From Owenia fusiformis (lineage: Eukaryota > Annelida > Polychaeta > Sabellida > Oweniidae), in assembly GCA_903813345.2 (NCBI GenBank), contig CAIIXF020000012.1:11328932-11392931 (forward strand): a stretch of 64,000 bases of DNA. Reading direction: 5' to 3'. The position numbers and the translations under genes are program-made. Shown here in pieces: positions 38,601 through 53,600 of the stretch (position 1 is the stretch's first letter; every line of letters starts with the position of its first letter). Below the pieces are notes generated by a model, which ran no database searches, was not told the origin of the DNA, and saw only the letters and a list, made by a program, of their open reading frames with translations.

Positions 38601-41600
38601 TGGACAACCCTTGTATATAATGAACACTAAAACTTAAACAGGTGTCAAATTAACACCTTTAAATGTGTCATATTAACGTAAATAAAACTAATATCTAGTA
38701 TCATGGTCACTTGTGGATACTAGATATAGGAACCCGAACTCACTCAGGACAAATGATACAAGATATATGATGAGTTCTAATAATGTATAATCACCATGGC
38801 ACCCACATAACAACATAACAACAACAAGGCATTAACATGACAAAATGTCACCACCAGTTACTGCAAGTTGTAAGCATTTGTTACAGACGCCGAACCCCGA
38901 ATCCCGAACACTGTCCACAAAAATAGTTGGAGACTTTAACAATATGTCACTTCTCAGGTAGTGTCATAATTACTATTTTCGTCTAGCACATTCTGGTAAA
39001 CATCTTTTAATAAACATCTTTTAAAAATCGCTCGTTAAGGTCACTTAAATGGCAATCAAGAATTGCAGGGGTTTTACTACAATTTCTCCCAACAGGTTAA
39101 ATAAATTAAATCAACAGGCAAAATTGATTAATTATAGCATAAATCTAACATGGAAAAGTTGAAAAGTACCTAAAAACAACAGGCAATTTTGTGGAAACAA
39201 CCGGTGAAAATCGCCTGTTGCCTGCTGCTAACGAAACCCCCGAATTGTAATTTCAATATTTGGAATATGTTTTAAGAACCTGTAAATTATTGTTGCAGCA
39301 CAAGTATATATAACATTTTTACAAACCACTAGATTTCTTTGCTGGCACTTCAATCACAGAAGGTAATAAATCAATGCGCAAAGTATTGCTCTATGATCTA
39401 TATGAGATTTCCATCTTAACCAAATAGATAAATACAGGAATCTAAGCAGTATGATATCATACAACATTGCATCAATACAAGGTAGATGATTGCTAGCTGA
39501 AGGTTTACTGAAATCAGCTTAAACCCTGGGGTATTAAATGTGACAAATTTTATATTGGATTTCTATGCTAAAGTTTTGTCATGTATCAAGCTCATACACC
39601 CTGGCCTTCCGACCCTCCCCCTAATTATCACGTTCAGGGTCAAAATTTTGATCGGGAGTAGACAATGACCAGAGACAAAATTCAGATAAGCCTAAAATTC
39701 TCAATATTATTTTGTCAAATCAAAGGTATATTGTTTATCACAGACAAAGGACTATTCTTGCCTGGGAGGATTGCTTGTCATTAAATTCTGGTTTCATATT
39801 ACAGTAAAACTTGTCTCATTTGAACACTACTAGGACTGGCCAAAAGTGTTCAAATTGAGGGGTGTTCACATTTCAAGTTTTTTAACATGGAAGTTGATGG
39901 CAAATTAAAACAAGGAATTAACATGCAAAATTTCACCACCTGCCATTTGCTTCAGACACTTAACACCGAACACCAGGCATTGAACACTATCACAAAAAAT
40001 GGAGACCATTGTAACAATATGTCACCATGGGACTGAGTGCTCATATTGAGATGAGTTCAAATTAGAGAGGTGTTTATATTAGGAGGGTGTTTGTATTCGT
40101 GGGGTGTTCAGATTAGAGAAGTGTTCCGATATACAGGTTCTACTGTATGCACTCTATGAGGCGAGCAATAACACAATCTCAAAGGACTTGTAAAAAATAG
40201 AAAATTACTTTTGAAGTATTTGGGAAAATTTCCCCGTCTGCAGTCAATTGAGATAATTCGAACATAGTGTTGAAGTACCGGGGCAATACCTGTTCAAAAT
40301 GTCATTGTTACATAGGTTTATAAGAGCCATAGCTCAATGGAGAGTTTCTATGCAAAAAAATAAGTACATACATAGAAAACAAATTCTCAGTTAAGTTGAA
40401 AATATTAAATAAATGAAAATGAAGTTATTCCTCTTGTGAGACTATAGCATGGATCTTCTAGTATACAATGAAATAGTATTCACAGGAAAACTATAATAAC
40501 CCGAAATCCTGCAGAAATCAAACCTCCTTCGTCTAATTTTTTCCTGAGCTGAACTATGATTCCATCAACAACCACTGGAGGTTGTAAACTCCCATGAGCC
40601 TTAGCAATGCATCTCCAAATTCCAAACATCTGATTGGCTGATGTTTAACATGTGATATGTTAAGTGCTTGTGAGTATACTGGCTTTCAACATATGTAAGG
40701 ATGTAACCGTATCTTAATCTGATGAGAACATTGAAAACAGGCACCAAGGCTCTGATAGGGCTGATCAAAGATGTTCTTTTATCGCAAACTGACATACTCT
40801 CGCTCCAAGAAATTTTTAAATAAAGGAGAAAAAATAACCCAGTGTTCAAATTTTCAGTGCTAGTTTGAATGCTATGAAATTTCCACAAAATTGGGGCTCG
40901 CTCCTAAGATAAACTTTTTTTCTGAGTTTATTTTTCCTAATTGCTGCCCTAGGAAACAGAGTTTCAGTTACCATACTACAAAATTCAACGATCTTTGTAT
41001 GGTTTACAAAACCTCCTCATCTGCAGTATTGTAGTTTTACAAGAAGTCTACATAAATCTTTGATGTGAACTGACCTGGCCACAGTTGATCTTATTGCCTG
41101 GCAGGAGTTTAATTCTTCTGTTCCAATACTAATACAAAGCACTAACATGCAAAATGTCACCACCTGCCATTTGTTATAGACATTGAACGCCGACTGCCGA
41201 ATTCCAAATGCCAATCACACCACACCATCCACAAAAAAAAGTTGAAGACTCTCATCGAGGTAAATTCAATAAATTCTCCAAAAATTAGCTTCAGTATCAG
41301 ATTATTCAGTAAGGGGAATAAAAAATCACCTAAAATTAACATGGAAAACATTTGGTCATCGATCAATTATTTTATTTCACCTTGACAAGGTTTGGCCTCA
41401 TTTTTTCTCAAAATTAATTAAACTGTAAATTAATTGATGAATCACATTGATTGTACATGTATCTTCCAGTGAATGAAAGATCCTATAATTCATAAAAAGT
41501 TGAGCATTAATAATTATTATGAAATATGGAGGAAATATCATATACAGTAAAACCTGTATATATTGAACATTTTGTGCCAAAAAAATGTTCAGTGTTTGTA

Positions 41601-44600
41601 GGCGTTCGCTATAGTAAGGGTAATTTATATAGAAGTCAATAATGTATAGGTGGAGGAAAGGTGACTACAAGAGACAGGTGTTCACTAGAGAGAGGTGTTC
41701 ACGAAGACAGGTTTTACTGTATGTATATGAATAAAGGTTGAAGTCAGTACTAAACTACATCATATATGTCCCGCTAGAATAACATGGTACCAGTATATTC
41801 TCACGATTTTTGTTTATTTATAATGAGAGAGGTGTTCACTAGAGACAGGTGTTCACGAGAGAGGTGTTCACGAAGACAGGTTTTACTGTATGCATATCAA
41901 TAAAATTGAAGTCAGTTCTAAACTACATCATATGTATCCCGCTAGAGTAACACAGTACCAGGTTTTACTGTATGCATATATATGAATAAAGGTTGAAGTC
42001 AGTACTAAACTACATCATATATGTCCCGCTAGAATAACACGGTATGTTCTCACGATTTTAGTTTATTTATAATGACTGTAGGTGTTTTTCATTTTCTAGT
42101 GTTTTGTAATGTTTTTTTTCATTTTGGGACCTAGGTTTAAATATTCTCTATCAATAAAACATGAAAAATGAGCTAAAAACTATGGACTATTTAATTTTAT
42201 ATTATTTCGTGAAATAGTTCAAGGATTTTTCTCCGATGGTATTTACCAGAATTTATTCAATTCTATGGAGACTAATGGAAGAAAGGCTTGACTAGAATGA
42301 AATGATAAAGAGCATTAGGGAGACATTAGAGAGCTAAATAGTATTGATCTGAGGGAAAGTAGAAACCATCAAGTTATACTGCACCTCAATGGTAATCAAT
42401 ACGACTTTCTAAATTAAAATCATGACAAAACTCTATGATACCTTACAGAGAGTCGTGCATGCATCAATTATGTGGTATCCATGGCAACATACCTTACAGT
42501 AAGTCGTGCATGCATCAATTATGTGGTATCCATAGCAACATACCTTACAGAGAGTCGTGCATGCATCAATTATGTGGTATCCATAGCAACATACCTTACA
42601 GAGAGTCAAGCATGCATCAATTATGTGGTATCCATAGCAACATACCTTACAGAGTCATGCATGCATCAATTATATGGTATCCATAGCAACATACCTTACA
42701 GAGAGTCATGCATGCATTAATTATGTGGTCTCCATAGCAACATACCTTATAGGAAGTCATGCATGCATCAATTATGTGGTCTCCATAACAACATACCTCA
42801 CAGAAAGTCATGCATGCATCAATTATGTGGTCTCCATAGCAACATACCTTACAGAAAGTCATGCATGCATGAATTATATGGTCTCCATCCCAGTACCTTA
42901 CAGAGAATCATGCATTCATCAATTCTGTAGTTTCCATAGGAACATACCTCGCAGAGTTATGCATGCATCAATTTTGTGATTGACACAGCAACAGACGTTA
43001 CAGAGAGTCATACATGCATCAACTATATGGTCTCCAAAACAGTATCATGCACGCATCAATTCTATGGTTTCCATAGCAACATACCTATTGCTATGGTATC
43101 CATAACATTACAAAAAGACATGCAGGCATCAATTCTCTAATCTCCATATCAACACAATGAGTACAATTAGGGAGTTGCACCCTGTTTAGAAACAATATTC
43201 ACCCTGTTTAGAAACCATATTCACCCAGAGAAAAACAATGCAGCAATCAAAATGATAACAAAAACCAATCAACAAATGAGAGTTGCAAACAAAAACAATT
43301 TGACTAGAACACTATTGTGACATCTCCATAGGATTTTTTCTCAAGTCGGTGCAAAATTCTCATTTTCACAATTCAGACCAAAATTGGCCAAATTATGCCT
43401 ATTTTTCATGTTTTTCTGATTTTAAAGTGGGTGCAAATAGATTTTCAGTTGGGTGCAAGCCTATTTACAAAATATCATGTGGGTACTGCACCCATTTGCT
43501 TAAATGCTGGGGAGATCACCGTACTATATACATAGGTCAGTCCATTTTGGATGATAAAACTAAGGGACAATTACATAATATTGAATAACTAACCTCATTG
43601 ATAACATAATCATGGACTTCAGCAATACTATCAACAACAAATTCCACAATAACAATGTTATATCACTATGACATACTTTATCACATTGTTCTTTCCTGTT
43701 TCAACTCATGAATGAGATTCCAGCTCAACATTTTTAGAACATTTCAAACTAGATCGAGGCTGAATATTAACAGATAATTCCTTAGCATTTTGATCAAAAT
43801 TGAGTATAATTACACCATGTTGAGGCTCCATTTGAGCCCAGTAAGATCTCTGCATCAGAAATATACAATCGGAACACAGAACCCATCTATCCTAATCTAT
43901 TTCAATTCACCTATGCAGATGAAAGGAGTGTAAGGGATAGGGGTGCAAAGGTTTAAAAGAAAAGTTTAATATGGAGAACTAGAAAAACAGCAACTCCACG
44001 GAGTAGCAAATCCCACCGAACAAAACATATTATGCTTATTATAGCTAGTGTAAATGTTGAAATGTTTGTGCACTTTGTGATAGAAGCATAAAATTTGGCA
44101 CAAAGTTAGTTTCTACCATTGTGAACTAAGCATCATCATGAAAATTTGAACCAAATCCGTTCACTGGTATATGAGTTATCAAAGATTACGTTTTTTACAA
44201 AAATCGGCCGCCATCTTGAAATTCAGCTGCCATCTTGAAAATTATTTCTTGAACAGAGCTACTGTGTCCATAGGCATAATCATATAAAATTTCAACCAAA
44301 TCTGTTCACTGGTATTTGAGTTATCAAAGATTACGTTTTTTACGAAAAATTGCCGCCATTTTGAAATTAAGCGGCCATCTTGAAAAAATTTTGTCGAACA
44401 TAGCTACTGTGTCCCTAAGCATCATCATATAAAATTTGAACCAAATCCGTTCACTGGTATTTGAGTTATCAAAGATTACATATTTTTATGAAAAATGGCC
44501 GCCATTTTAAAATTAAGCGGCCATCTTGAAAATCTCTTTTTGTGCGAAACTCCTTTGTCCCTAGGCATCAGCATATAAAATTTGAGCCAAATCCGTCAAC

Positions 44601-47600
44601 TTGTATTTGAGTTATCAACGATTACATTTTTTACGAAAAATGGCGGCCATTTTGAACTGAGCAGCCATATTGAAAATTCCTTCTCGAGCAGAGGTCCTAC
44701 ACTCATAAGGCATAAGCCTATAAAATTTGAACCAAATCCGTCAACCGGTATTGGAGTTATCGCCCGGACACACGGACGGACGAAAGGACGGACAAACGGA
44801 CGGACGGACGGCTTCTCTATATCCCCCTCGAACTTCGTTCGGTGGGATAACAACAGTCAAGAACAAAATGAATAGAATACTCCTTATATTGCTATAAAAT
44901 GCAAGACCATGATCGGAATCTTCCTGTATCTGGTCTATAGATTCTTACTCCCCCTATCTTAATTGGTACCCCTGAATCTATGTCAATGCGTCTGTGATGA
45001 GGTGAAGTGTGTAAGAGGTAGGGGTGAATGATTTGAAGCAAAGTTAAGGAGAACAGTCAAGAACAAACAGAACAAAATCAGTGATCTCCACAGGATTTTT
45101 TTCTCAAGTGGGTGCAAAATTTTCATTTTCACAATTCAGACCAAAATTGGTCAAAATATGCCAATTTTTCATGATTTTCCCATTTTCAAGTGGGTGCAAA
45201 TGGAATTTCAGGTGGGTGCAAGCCTATTTTCAAAATCTCAGGTGGGTGCTGCGCCCACTTGCTTTAATGCTGGGGAGATCACTGCAAACATTCTTAATAA
45301 AGCTATAAACTACCCGACTATGTACTAGTTAAGGATGAGAGGACAGTCAAGAACAAAATAAACGGAATATTCCTTATAAAGCAATAAACAGCAAGACCAT
45401 GCACTAGATTTGCATTGATGCAAGGATATTACATATATTACACAGACTGCAGCCTGCATACAAATCAATAGAGCTTGATCCACCTACGACATTTTATTAC
45501 ACTTGGATACACTATCAAGCTGCAGATTCCATACAGATTCTCTCAAAAATCTAAACGCAGTTTCAGAATTTCTTGCATTTCTGTATGATTTAGACTCTGG
45601 GCTTCATGCAAGTTGATTTTCTTAGCTGGATATTCTTTGCTTTTCAATTATATTTGCTATTGGGAAACTTGACCACAGTGATATTTTGTCTCTGAGCCGT
45701 CCACTAACTAACTATGGCAATTGCCAATCCCAGGCCATCATTATCTGGGATACACAGGGGATGGATGGAGTTTTGTATTAAGATAAACACTGACTCGATG
45801 CCCTTTAATAGACATATATCCTAGCAATACAATCAAGAGCCTTGGCTACTTGGAATCTTCATTTGGAATCAGAAATGAGAAATTGATATTGATATAAGGA
45901 AAACAATGTGATGAATGTTAGGATAAGTGACCTATACTAAGAACAGAGGCAGTGTAGGTGACTATGTCATAATGAATACTACCCACATATTTAACACCTA
46001 CATTGGTTGAACAATCGCCCGGAAAGCGAGAGATCGTGGGTTCAATCCACCCTAGGGTAAACTGACTTTTTCACATCAGTCCTGAGTGCAGGACTTAATT
46101 CTGTGTTTTCATTCACCAATACTACCCACATATATTATATCACCCACATATTATATCACCCACATATCACCCACATCCCACATATAATTAAATATATCCA
46201 GAAACAAAAACTAGACAAACAGAATGGTACGATGAAATAAGAAATTATCAATAAACAAATACCACAAAAAAGTAACTGAAATACTGTAAAGTACGTCAAT
46301 TCATACAACTAATATTTACACACCTGTTAATGAGTAGGAATTATTTCCATATGCATCCCACCATTGTTACAGCACCGGATTTTCTATTGTAAAGCCTGGC
46401 ACATGACCTGCCAAGCATTGAAGCAAGTGGGTAAAGTCAAACTTCAACAATTGAACACCACTGGGGCAAGCCAAAAGTGTTCAGATTAGCAGGTATTCAC
46501 AGTTCATGTAAGTCTAGGACAGATTTAAACAAGGCATTAACATGCAAAATGTCACCACCTGCCATTTGTTACAGATACCAAATGCTGAATGCCAACTTCT
46601 AAACACCAACTGCCAAACGCTGCACTGTCCATAAAAAGACCATAAAAATATGTCACTAATGTGGTGGTGACATAATAATATGGTGGTGACATAATAATGA
46701 GGTGGTGACATAACAAGAACATGGCAAAACAACACTGTGTAAATTTATTGCAAAAGGTAAAAAAATCTAACAATCCGTTATAGATACCCAATGCCACCTA
46801 CGACATCAAATTATGAATTCTGATTAATAAAACAGCAGACTTAATAAAATAAATATCACTTCCCGGTAGTAAAATAAATATGATGAAATCTCATTCATGT
46901 TAAAATTGACACACATGTGTCAAAGGATGAACATATATAAAGCATCATGATCGATACAATGGAAACAAGGATATTCATTATTGATTCACATTTACATTTG
47001 TTTATATCAAATTAATATTTTCTATGTTAAAAATTGTACACCAAAAATTAATATGGCTGAAATTACCATAAACCTCAATAATGCAAACAGGATATTTATA
47101 ATGAAGAAAATGATGAACTTATTTAGGTTTAAAAATTGAGATTTTAAGTCCTGAAAATTTTTCTTTAGCTTAATGAGACTGATACTTGTAACTAAAAAGC
47201 ATGATGTAAAAGTTGTTAGAAAAAATTATTAAACTATTATTTAATCAATTATAAAATAATTATCAAATTATTCAATAACAAGTGAAGTCAAGACAGGACA
47301 GGACCCAGGTTCTTTTTGGCATGGCATCAGATTTACTGTATGTGATGTCATTTAAAATAACTTGAATAAGCAATAACTCATACTTTTACGTAACTTTTGG
47401 CAATTTGCGCAACAATTTATGTAACATCATTGCTATAACAGGAGCATCATGATCTGAAATGGAGGAGCCCAGCATATGATTTAAATGATTTTATATTTTT
47501 AAATTATCTTCATGATCTCAAATGGATCTTTCATGGCTACATGTAAAATCAATGTTTTAACTAAACCTGTTTTAAATGCAAATCCATAATGGACGATCAT

Positions 47601-50600
47601 GTACTGTTATCTAGTAGTTTTCCATTAATTGAATAGCTAATATAAAGCTGCATGCTCAAGTTACTAAATCAACCGAGACTGCTGAATAAACTATAATAGT
47701 TGAAGGAAAAAGTTAATAAAGGATTTCAACGACATTATAGTACTTTTATGTGGAATATAGAAACTATCATGGAATACAGAAAATGTTGCACCTGAATTTC
47801 ATGATGTGTTATACCCTCTGCATTTGTTCTACTTCAATTCTTAAAAGAGGGCTCTGTCTTCACTCTTTCAGTTAACAACAAATCTCTGATCTCACCGAGC
47901 CAATCAGAGTTCATTATCGAAAAACAGGTGACTTTCTATATAGTCATTTCCTATGACATCACCGCATAGTTAATGAGCATGCATCAAGCACACACTCCTT
48001 CCACTTCGCTGATTGGTTGAGAAAAGGTCAGTGTGGTAGATTTGAAATGATTTATTACCCAGGCTGTCACAGGCACCAATCTTTGGGGCAGGGCTGTCAA
48101 ACTGTAATATAGGCTACACTAGGCAGAGGGTAGTTTATAACAGATCTCTGTGCGCTGGGTAGATGTGTTATTGGAGGGTGCAACATTTGAGGAAATCTGC
48201 AATATAACGAGACACTGGTGCAAGATTTAAGTTCACAGATCATCTCCAGTATTTCAAAGCAATTTGTTGCTGCACCTACGGGAGACTTTGAAAATAGGCT
48301 TTCAGCTACTTGAAAACCAAGTGCATCCATCTGTTTTAAAGGAACAAGGCATTAACATGCAAAATGTCACAGCCTGCCATTTGTTACAGACACCAACCAG
48401 CGAGTGCTGTTACAAACACAGCCCACCAAACACCAATGGCAGAACACAAGCTAAAAAAACTAAAACAATATGTCACCACATCATGAAAATTCAGATATTT
48501 TTTATCAAAGATGGTTATAGTGGTACCGTTATAATTGTGGAATTGTTTGCATCTGCTGAAACAAGGCTAGAACACTGAAGTTCATCACTTTAAATAGTGA
48601 GTGTTTCAATAATGCCCATATCTTTGGAAAGCAGGTGATTACAACTCACCATCAATTCTCATTTTCTTACACAGCCAATATTCAACAGTACACTATGGTA
48701 CCGTTTTGGTAACAATACAGTACGGTAGCGTGGAATATACTCAAACAGTGCCATATGGTACATACTCTTAATGTACTGTATGATGTATTTCTTGATTTCA
48801 GAGTGCGGATTGGGGGTATGGTCTGGATCCCAATCAAAGCCATAACTAACTCTAACTGCTACCTGTAACTACTACAAATGATTTTTTATTTCTAACACTG
48901 TTATCTTCATGGTCTCAAATGGATCTTCTCTGGCTATATGTGAAATGAATATCTTTGATTTATAGGTAGTGCCAAGGAATACCAAGTAACATTCTCCACT
49001 ATAGCCTTTTGACCACTGATAATATTTAGATATTTTGACCACAATTAAGATTTTGTAACGCATTGAGAAAGAATTTTAGGGGATCACTGGGAAATATTAA
49101 CTTTTTAAGGATGTTTGTATAAATGCACAGTACACAAAAAAATTGTGAAAATCATGAAGATCATAAACCATATACAGTCAAACCTGTATTAGTGAACACC
49201 TCTCTCTACTGAACACCCTGTTTAGTAAGCACCACCTTAAGACACCTTTTACATTTACTCCTATTTAAAATCTCCTCTGTAGTGAACACCTACTTTAGTG
49301 ATCACTTTTTGTGGCTCAATAAGTGTTCACTGTATAGGTTTTACTACTATATATATAAATCCATCGACAAAATTAATCGAGACAGTATTCCTGGAAAAAT
49401 GAAATGCAATACACAGTATATATAAAAGGAATGTATAGTAATCACATTGTAAAATATACCCGTAACCATGGCAATAGCAGGCTTTATCAACATAATCCCT
49501 CCATAATGAAATGTATTTTTTGTTATCTATGCTCTCTATCCATATAGCTGGATGCATCAATCAATCAGAATTCTCGATTAATGACATGAAAGATCAAGGA
49601 ACGATGAGTTAGTAGGAGAATATAGAGAGTATTCATAAATTAACCTGTAACCACGGCAACAACAAGCTTCGTAATACATTAATTCATCTTAATAATGAAA
49701 TGGTTTTCATTTCATCTACATCTATGCATTTCTATGATGTGGTCTGTATATACCCGCCCATTTATAAACTGTAATAAGTATGATGTTCTCCCCAGGATTT
49801 TTTTTATCCAGTGGGTGCAAATTCTTATTTTCACAATTTGGGTCACATTTGGTCAAAGTATGCCTATTTTTCATGAGTTTTCTCATTTTCCTGTGGGTGC
49901 AAATTAATTCTCGGGTAGGTGCAAGCCTACTGATATAATCTCAAGTGGGTCCAGCATCCACTTGTTTTAATAATGGGAAGAACACAGTTATTGATATACA
50001 GTATGACAATTGCAACGAAAAAATACTAATGGACTGATTCTTCAAAGCAAATTCTTCAATTGGAATAACATACTACAAGCATTTCAATAACTCAACATTT
50101 GAAATCAAGTAAAAACACATAGTAAGCAATTGCATCAATGACCCTTTTCGTATATATTTCACCTAGGTCCAATATGACCCACTTTTTTGGTCTATTTGGG
50201 TCCATTTTTGAGCATTATCATAAAAATTAGGTAACCTATAATAATGTGTGTGTCAACTCCAATAATATGGCAGATATACATACAGTACCATGACATAATA
50301 TACAATATAAATGCATAACTCGATGCAGTTACGATTATTCAATATTACGAGAAAGGTGCGGATTATATCGTCATGACTACAGAGGATTTATAGGGAGCTA
50401 TAATACGGCAAACTTCAATGCATATTGAGAATATACTGAGTCCATAAAAGTGTATATTTATATCACACTCAAGTTCAAAATGTCACCTGTATCATGAACA
50501 TTCCCCGCTATAATTAATAAACAATTAGCTTTTTTGGTAATTTCAAACAAAGAGAAAGATTTGATTGTCAGATAAACAAAAACCACTATATTATATTTAA

Positions 50601-53600
50601 TATCATAACCAATAAGATACTTTATATGGAGGTATTCGAGACGTGGATTATTTCTCGTGCAGGTAACGGAGCATACTTAGTCCCCAGTGAATAGCTAAAC
50701 GGATTTAATACGAGAGATATATCAACTATTATATGATAGAACAAAGACGGTTGACAGTTTACTGGTTTCAAGGGATTGTTCGAAAGGTGAGCTCTTGAAA
50801 CTAAGAGTGATTTCCATCTATAGCATTGACATTATGGTGGTCATAATGTATTCTATAACAGTCCTCCCCTTAAAAAAATATGTTCGCCTCCACTTAAGTG
50901 TCCTAGTGATTTACAACATGCTTGCTGATAATTGAGCTATATTTTTTTTAATAATATATAAAGTCATGTTTTAGTATGTACTTATCCTTATTATTGACCC
51001 TGTGGAATAAAAATCATGAAATAATGTGATTTTAGGCATTTAGTTGATTGGTGTTTTGGATTTAATGAATGTTTTGATGATCGACATGTTAAGGCTTTTC
51101 TGCCATCTTTCGCTCATCACATTCTTTCTGTTTCAATAAAAATGATCTGATTTTATGAAATGGCAATTTTTTAATCTTGATGAGTTCTGTATATAATAGG
51201 TAGTTGATCTCAAAGTAACATTTATAAAGACAATATGTTAAATTTAATCGTATCATTATACCAGCCCAAACTCTGGTACTCATTACATTTACTGACACGT
51301 TTCACCTGCATTTCAAGACTGATCAAAATTATGATGCATTAAGATCGACATGGTCAAGCATCAAGTCTATCAACCTCCAAATACTGAGGCCTCCAGAATT
51401 TGTACAAGAAGGAAGGAAAGTAGTGGATGAAATCTGGAGCCTTGTGTTCCAAGGACACATGTCTGTGGAGTGTGGATGTCAATAGACACTTTAAATAGTT
51501 AAACAAATACCTTTAAGCAATTTCTTTTAACTGTACGAAACTAAACCAAAACTCTGTCCAGGAAGATAAATATTCATCTTAACATGCCTCCAACAAAGAT
51601 CAACAAAATCAAAAATTTCCAATTTCATTACTGCAACATACAATTAACTTTATTAATTCAAAAATTAATTTTCATTCCACGATACTGAAACATGAGAGAG
51701 AAAGAGAGAAAGCAGATTACTGCCAATATGTTTTTATTTTGAATGCACTCAGGTAAGGCTGACCTTAAATAACACTTCTGCCCTTAAAAAACACAGTTTT
51801 GCCTTGTTGAGTTAAGGCCTCTATTAGCCCTTGTGAAAACAACCTATTATAAACATATCGTAATGACAAAATACAGAGAATATATTTTCTGTTGCACTTT
51901 TTTCTCTGGACATCAATTTCAATGCACGTGTCCCATATATGTTTTTCTATACCATATAAACAAACACCAACAGTAAAATCTATATTCAACACCTATCAAA
52001 TTTGAACACTTCTAAATGTGGAAATTACCTTGCTTTGAGCATTTTTCGCCAGCCCCTATGGTGTTTAGATTTGACATATCTTACTATACCTCTATTTTTC
52101 AACAATTATGCTATCGAAATTCTAAATCCGACATTTTTAGTTTCTCAAATCATAAGAGATGATATACTTCACATAATTAATGAGAATAATCATGAGTCTG
52201 CAATAACTTTAAGCCAAAAATTGGTCCTAACCCATTTACCACGTATATCTATCTCGTATATACCCATTGCTAGTGTGTGGTGTTTAGAAAGAAGGTTTTA
52301 CTGTAATACCATATCAGTAAAAAGATTATAGGCTACGTATGTCTACTCAATTGCTAGACTGCATGAACGATGTAAAGAAATCAATAGATGCAATATAGAT
52401 GCGATACATACTATTAATGGTACTCTATATACATAGAATCAAGATATTACATCTACATCTAACTGTTCCTGATCTTTCGGAAGAATTCTTGCCAGGTGTT
52501 GGAGACATGTACTTCCAAATCTACCCTTTGCATTAGTTCGACTTTGTTTCTTAAAAGAGAGCTTCATCTTCACTCTTTCAGTTTACAATGAATCTCTGAA
52601 CTCACTGAGCAAATCAGATTTCGGGGTTGATATATGACATTCTATATATGGTCATTTTCTCTGATGTCATTGTATTGTTAATCATCAAGCAGTTAGTACG
52701 TGTTCCTTCCAGCTCGCTGATTGGTTGAGAAAAATTATGACCCGGACTGTCATGGGCACTTGTCTTGGGGCGAAGCTGCTAAACTTTAATACAGTCTATA
52801 TAAGGTAGAGGATAATATTAACAAGACTCTGCTCGAAGGGTATTTCAAATCTAAATCGAACATCAAATAGCAGGAATAGTTTCTCCTTCTTTTCTCATTT
52901 AATGAAAAGAAATCATCACTATCAATTTCTAAATCCAATGAACATCGTGTCTATCTAAGTATAATATGATATGCTCAGAAAATCAATGTTTAAATAATAA
53001 TATGCGACAATATTCTGCAATACCTACACTAGACTTATGTAGACTTAGGGAATCTTTAGTCAGTTACAGTATTTTTAATTTCACATTTGTATTATATACC
53101 CAATATATATCAACCAACCTTTACCATAGCATATAGCCAAAAATGTTTAATTACAACTCTAAATATTTAATTGATGAATATAAATAAAAGAGATTAAAAG
53201 ATTATGGCACAAACTTAGATTTAGTAACTTAATACAGATATAGCTGTTGGACACTAGAGTGAACATTTAATGCACTAATTAAATACTCTCGAGTCTTCTA
53301 CTGTTATATTGATTGGTTAATCAAATATATGTGTAAGACACATGGTCGTTAGGATACCTTCAATTGACTAGAGACAATAAACAAGCAAAGAAGATTATGT
53401 CTTCTTTATGTCAAATAACACTACAGTACTACAAGTTTCTGACAAGAAATTATACAGTTAAACTTTTGTGAAGGGTACACCCCTAAAAGTGATCCATTGG
53501 GGAAGGTGTTAGACTTGCATAGTTATTACCCTTAACACGGAGAGTCAAAGGATTTCAAAGTGTTCCACTTGTGGAGGTATCTACTTACAGAGGTACATGC

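Noticed and set aside
42435-42979. Overlapping repetitive frames on both strands ([17 protein letters not shown] type)
   Set aside because: These are by-products of the 51-bp minisatellite (17 codons per unit).
44582-44875. 97- and 85-codon frames rich in [12 protein letters not shown] / [10 protein letters not shown]
   Set aside because: They read the (GGAC)n tract and terminal repeat of a family G copy.
46000-46110. Functional tRNA gene
   Set aside because: A good B box and T-arm-like sequence are present, but no intact 5' half or acceptor stem; it is a SINE fragment.
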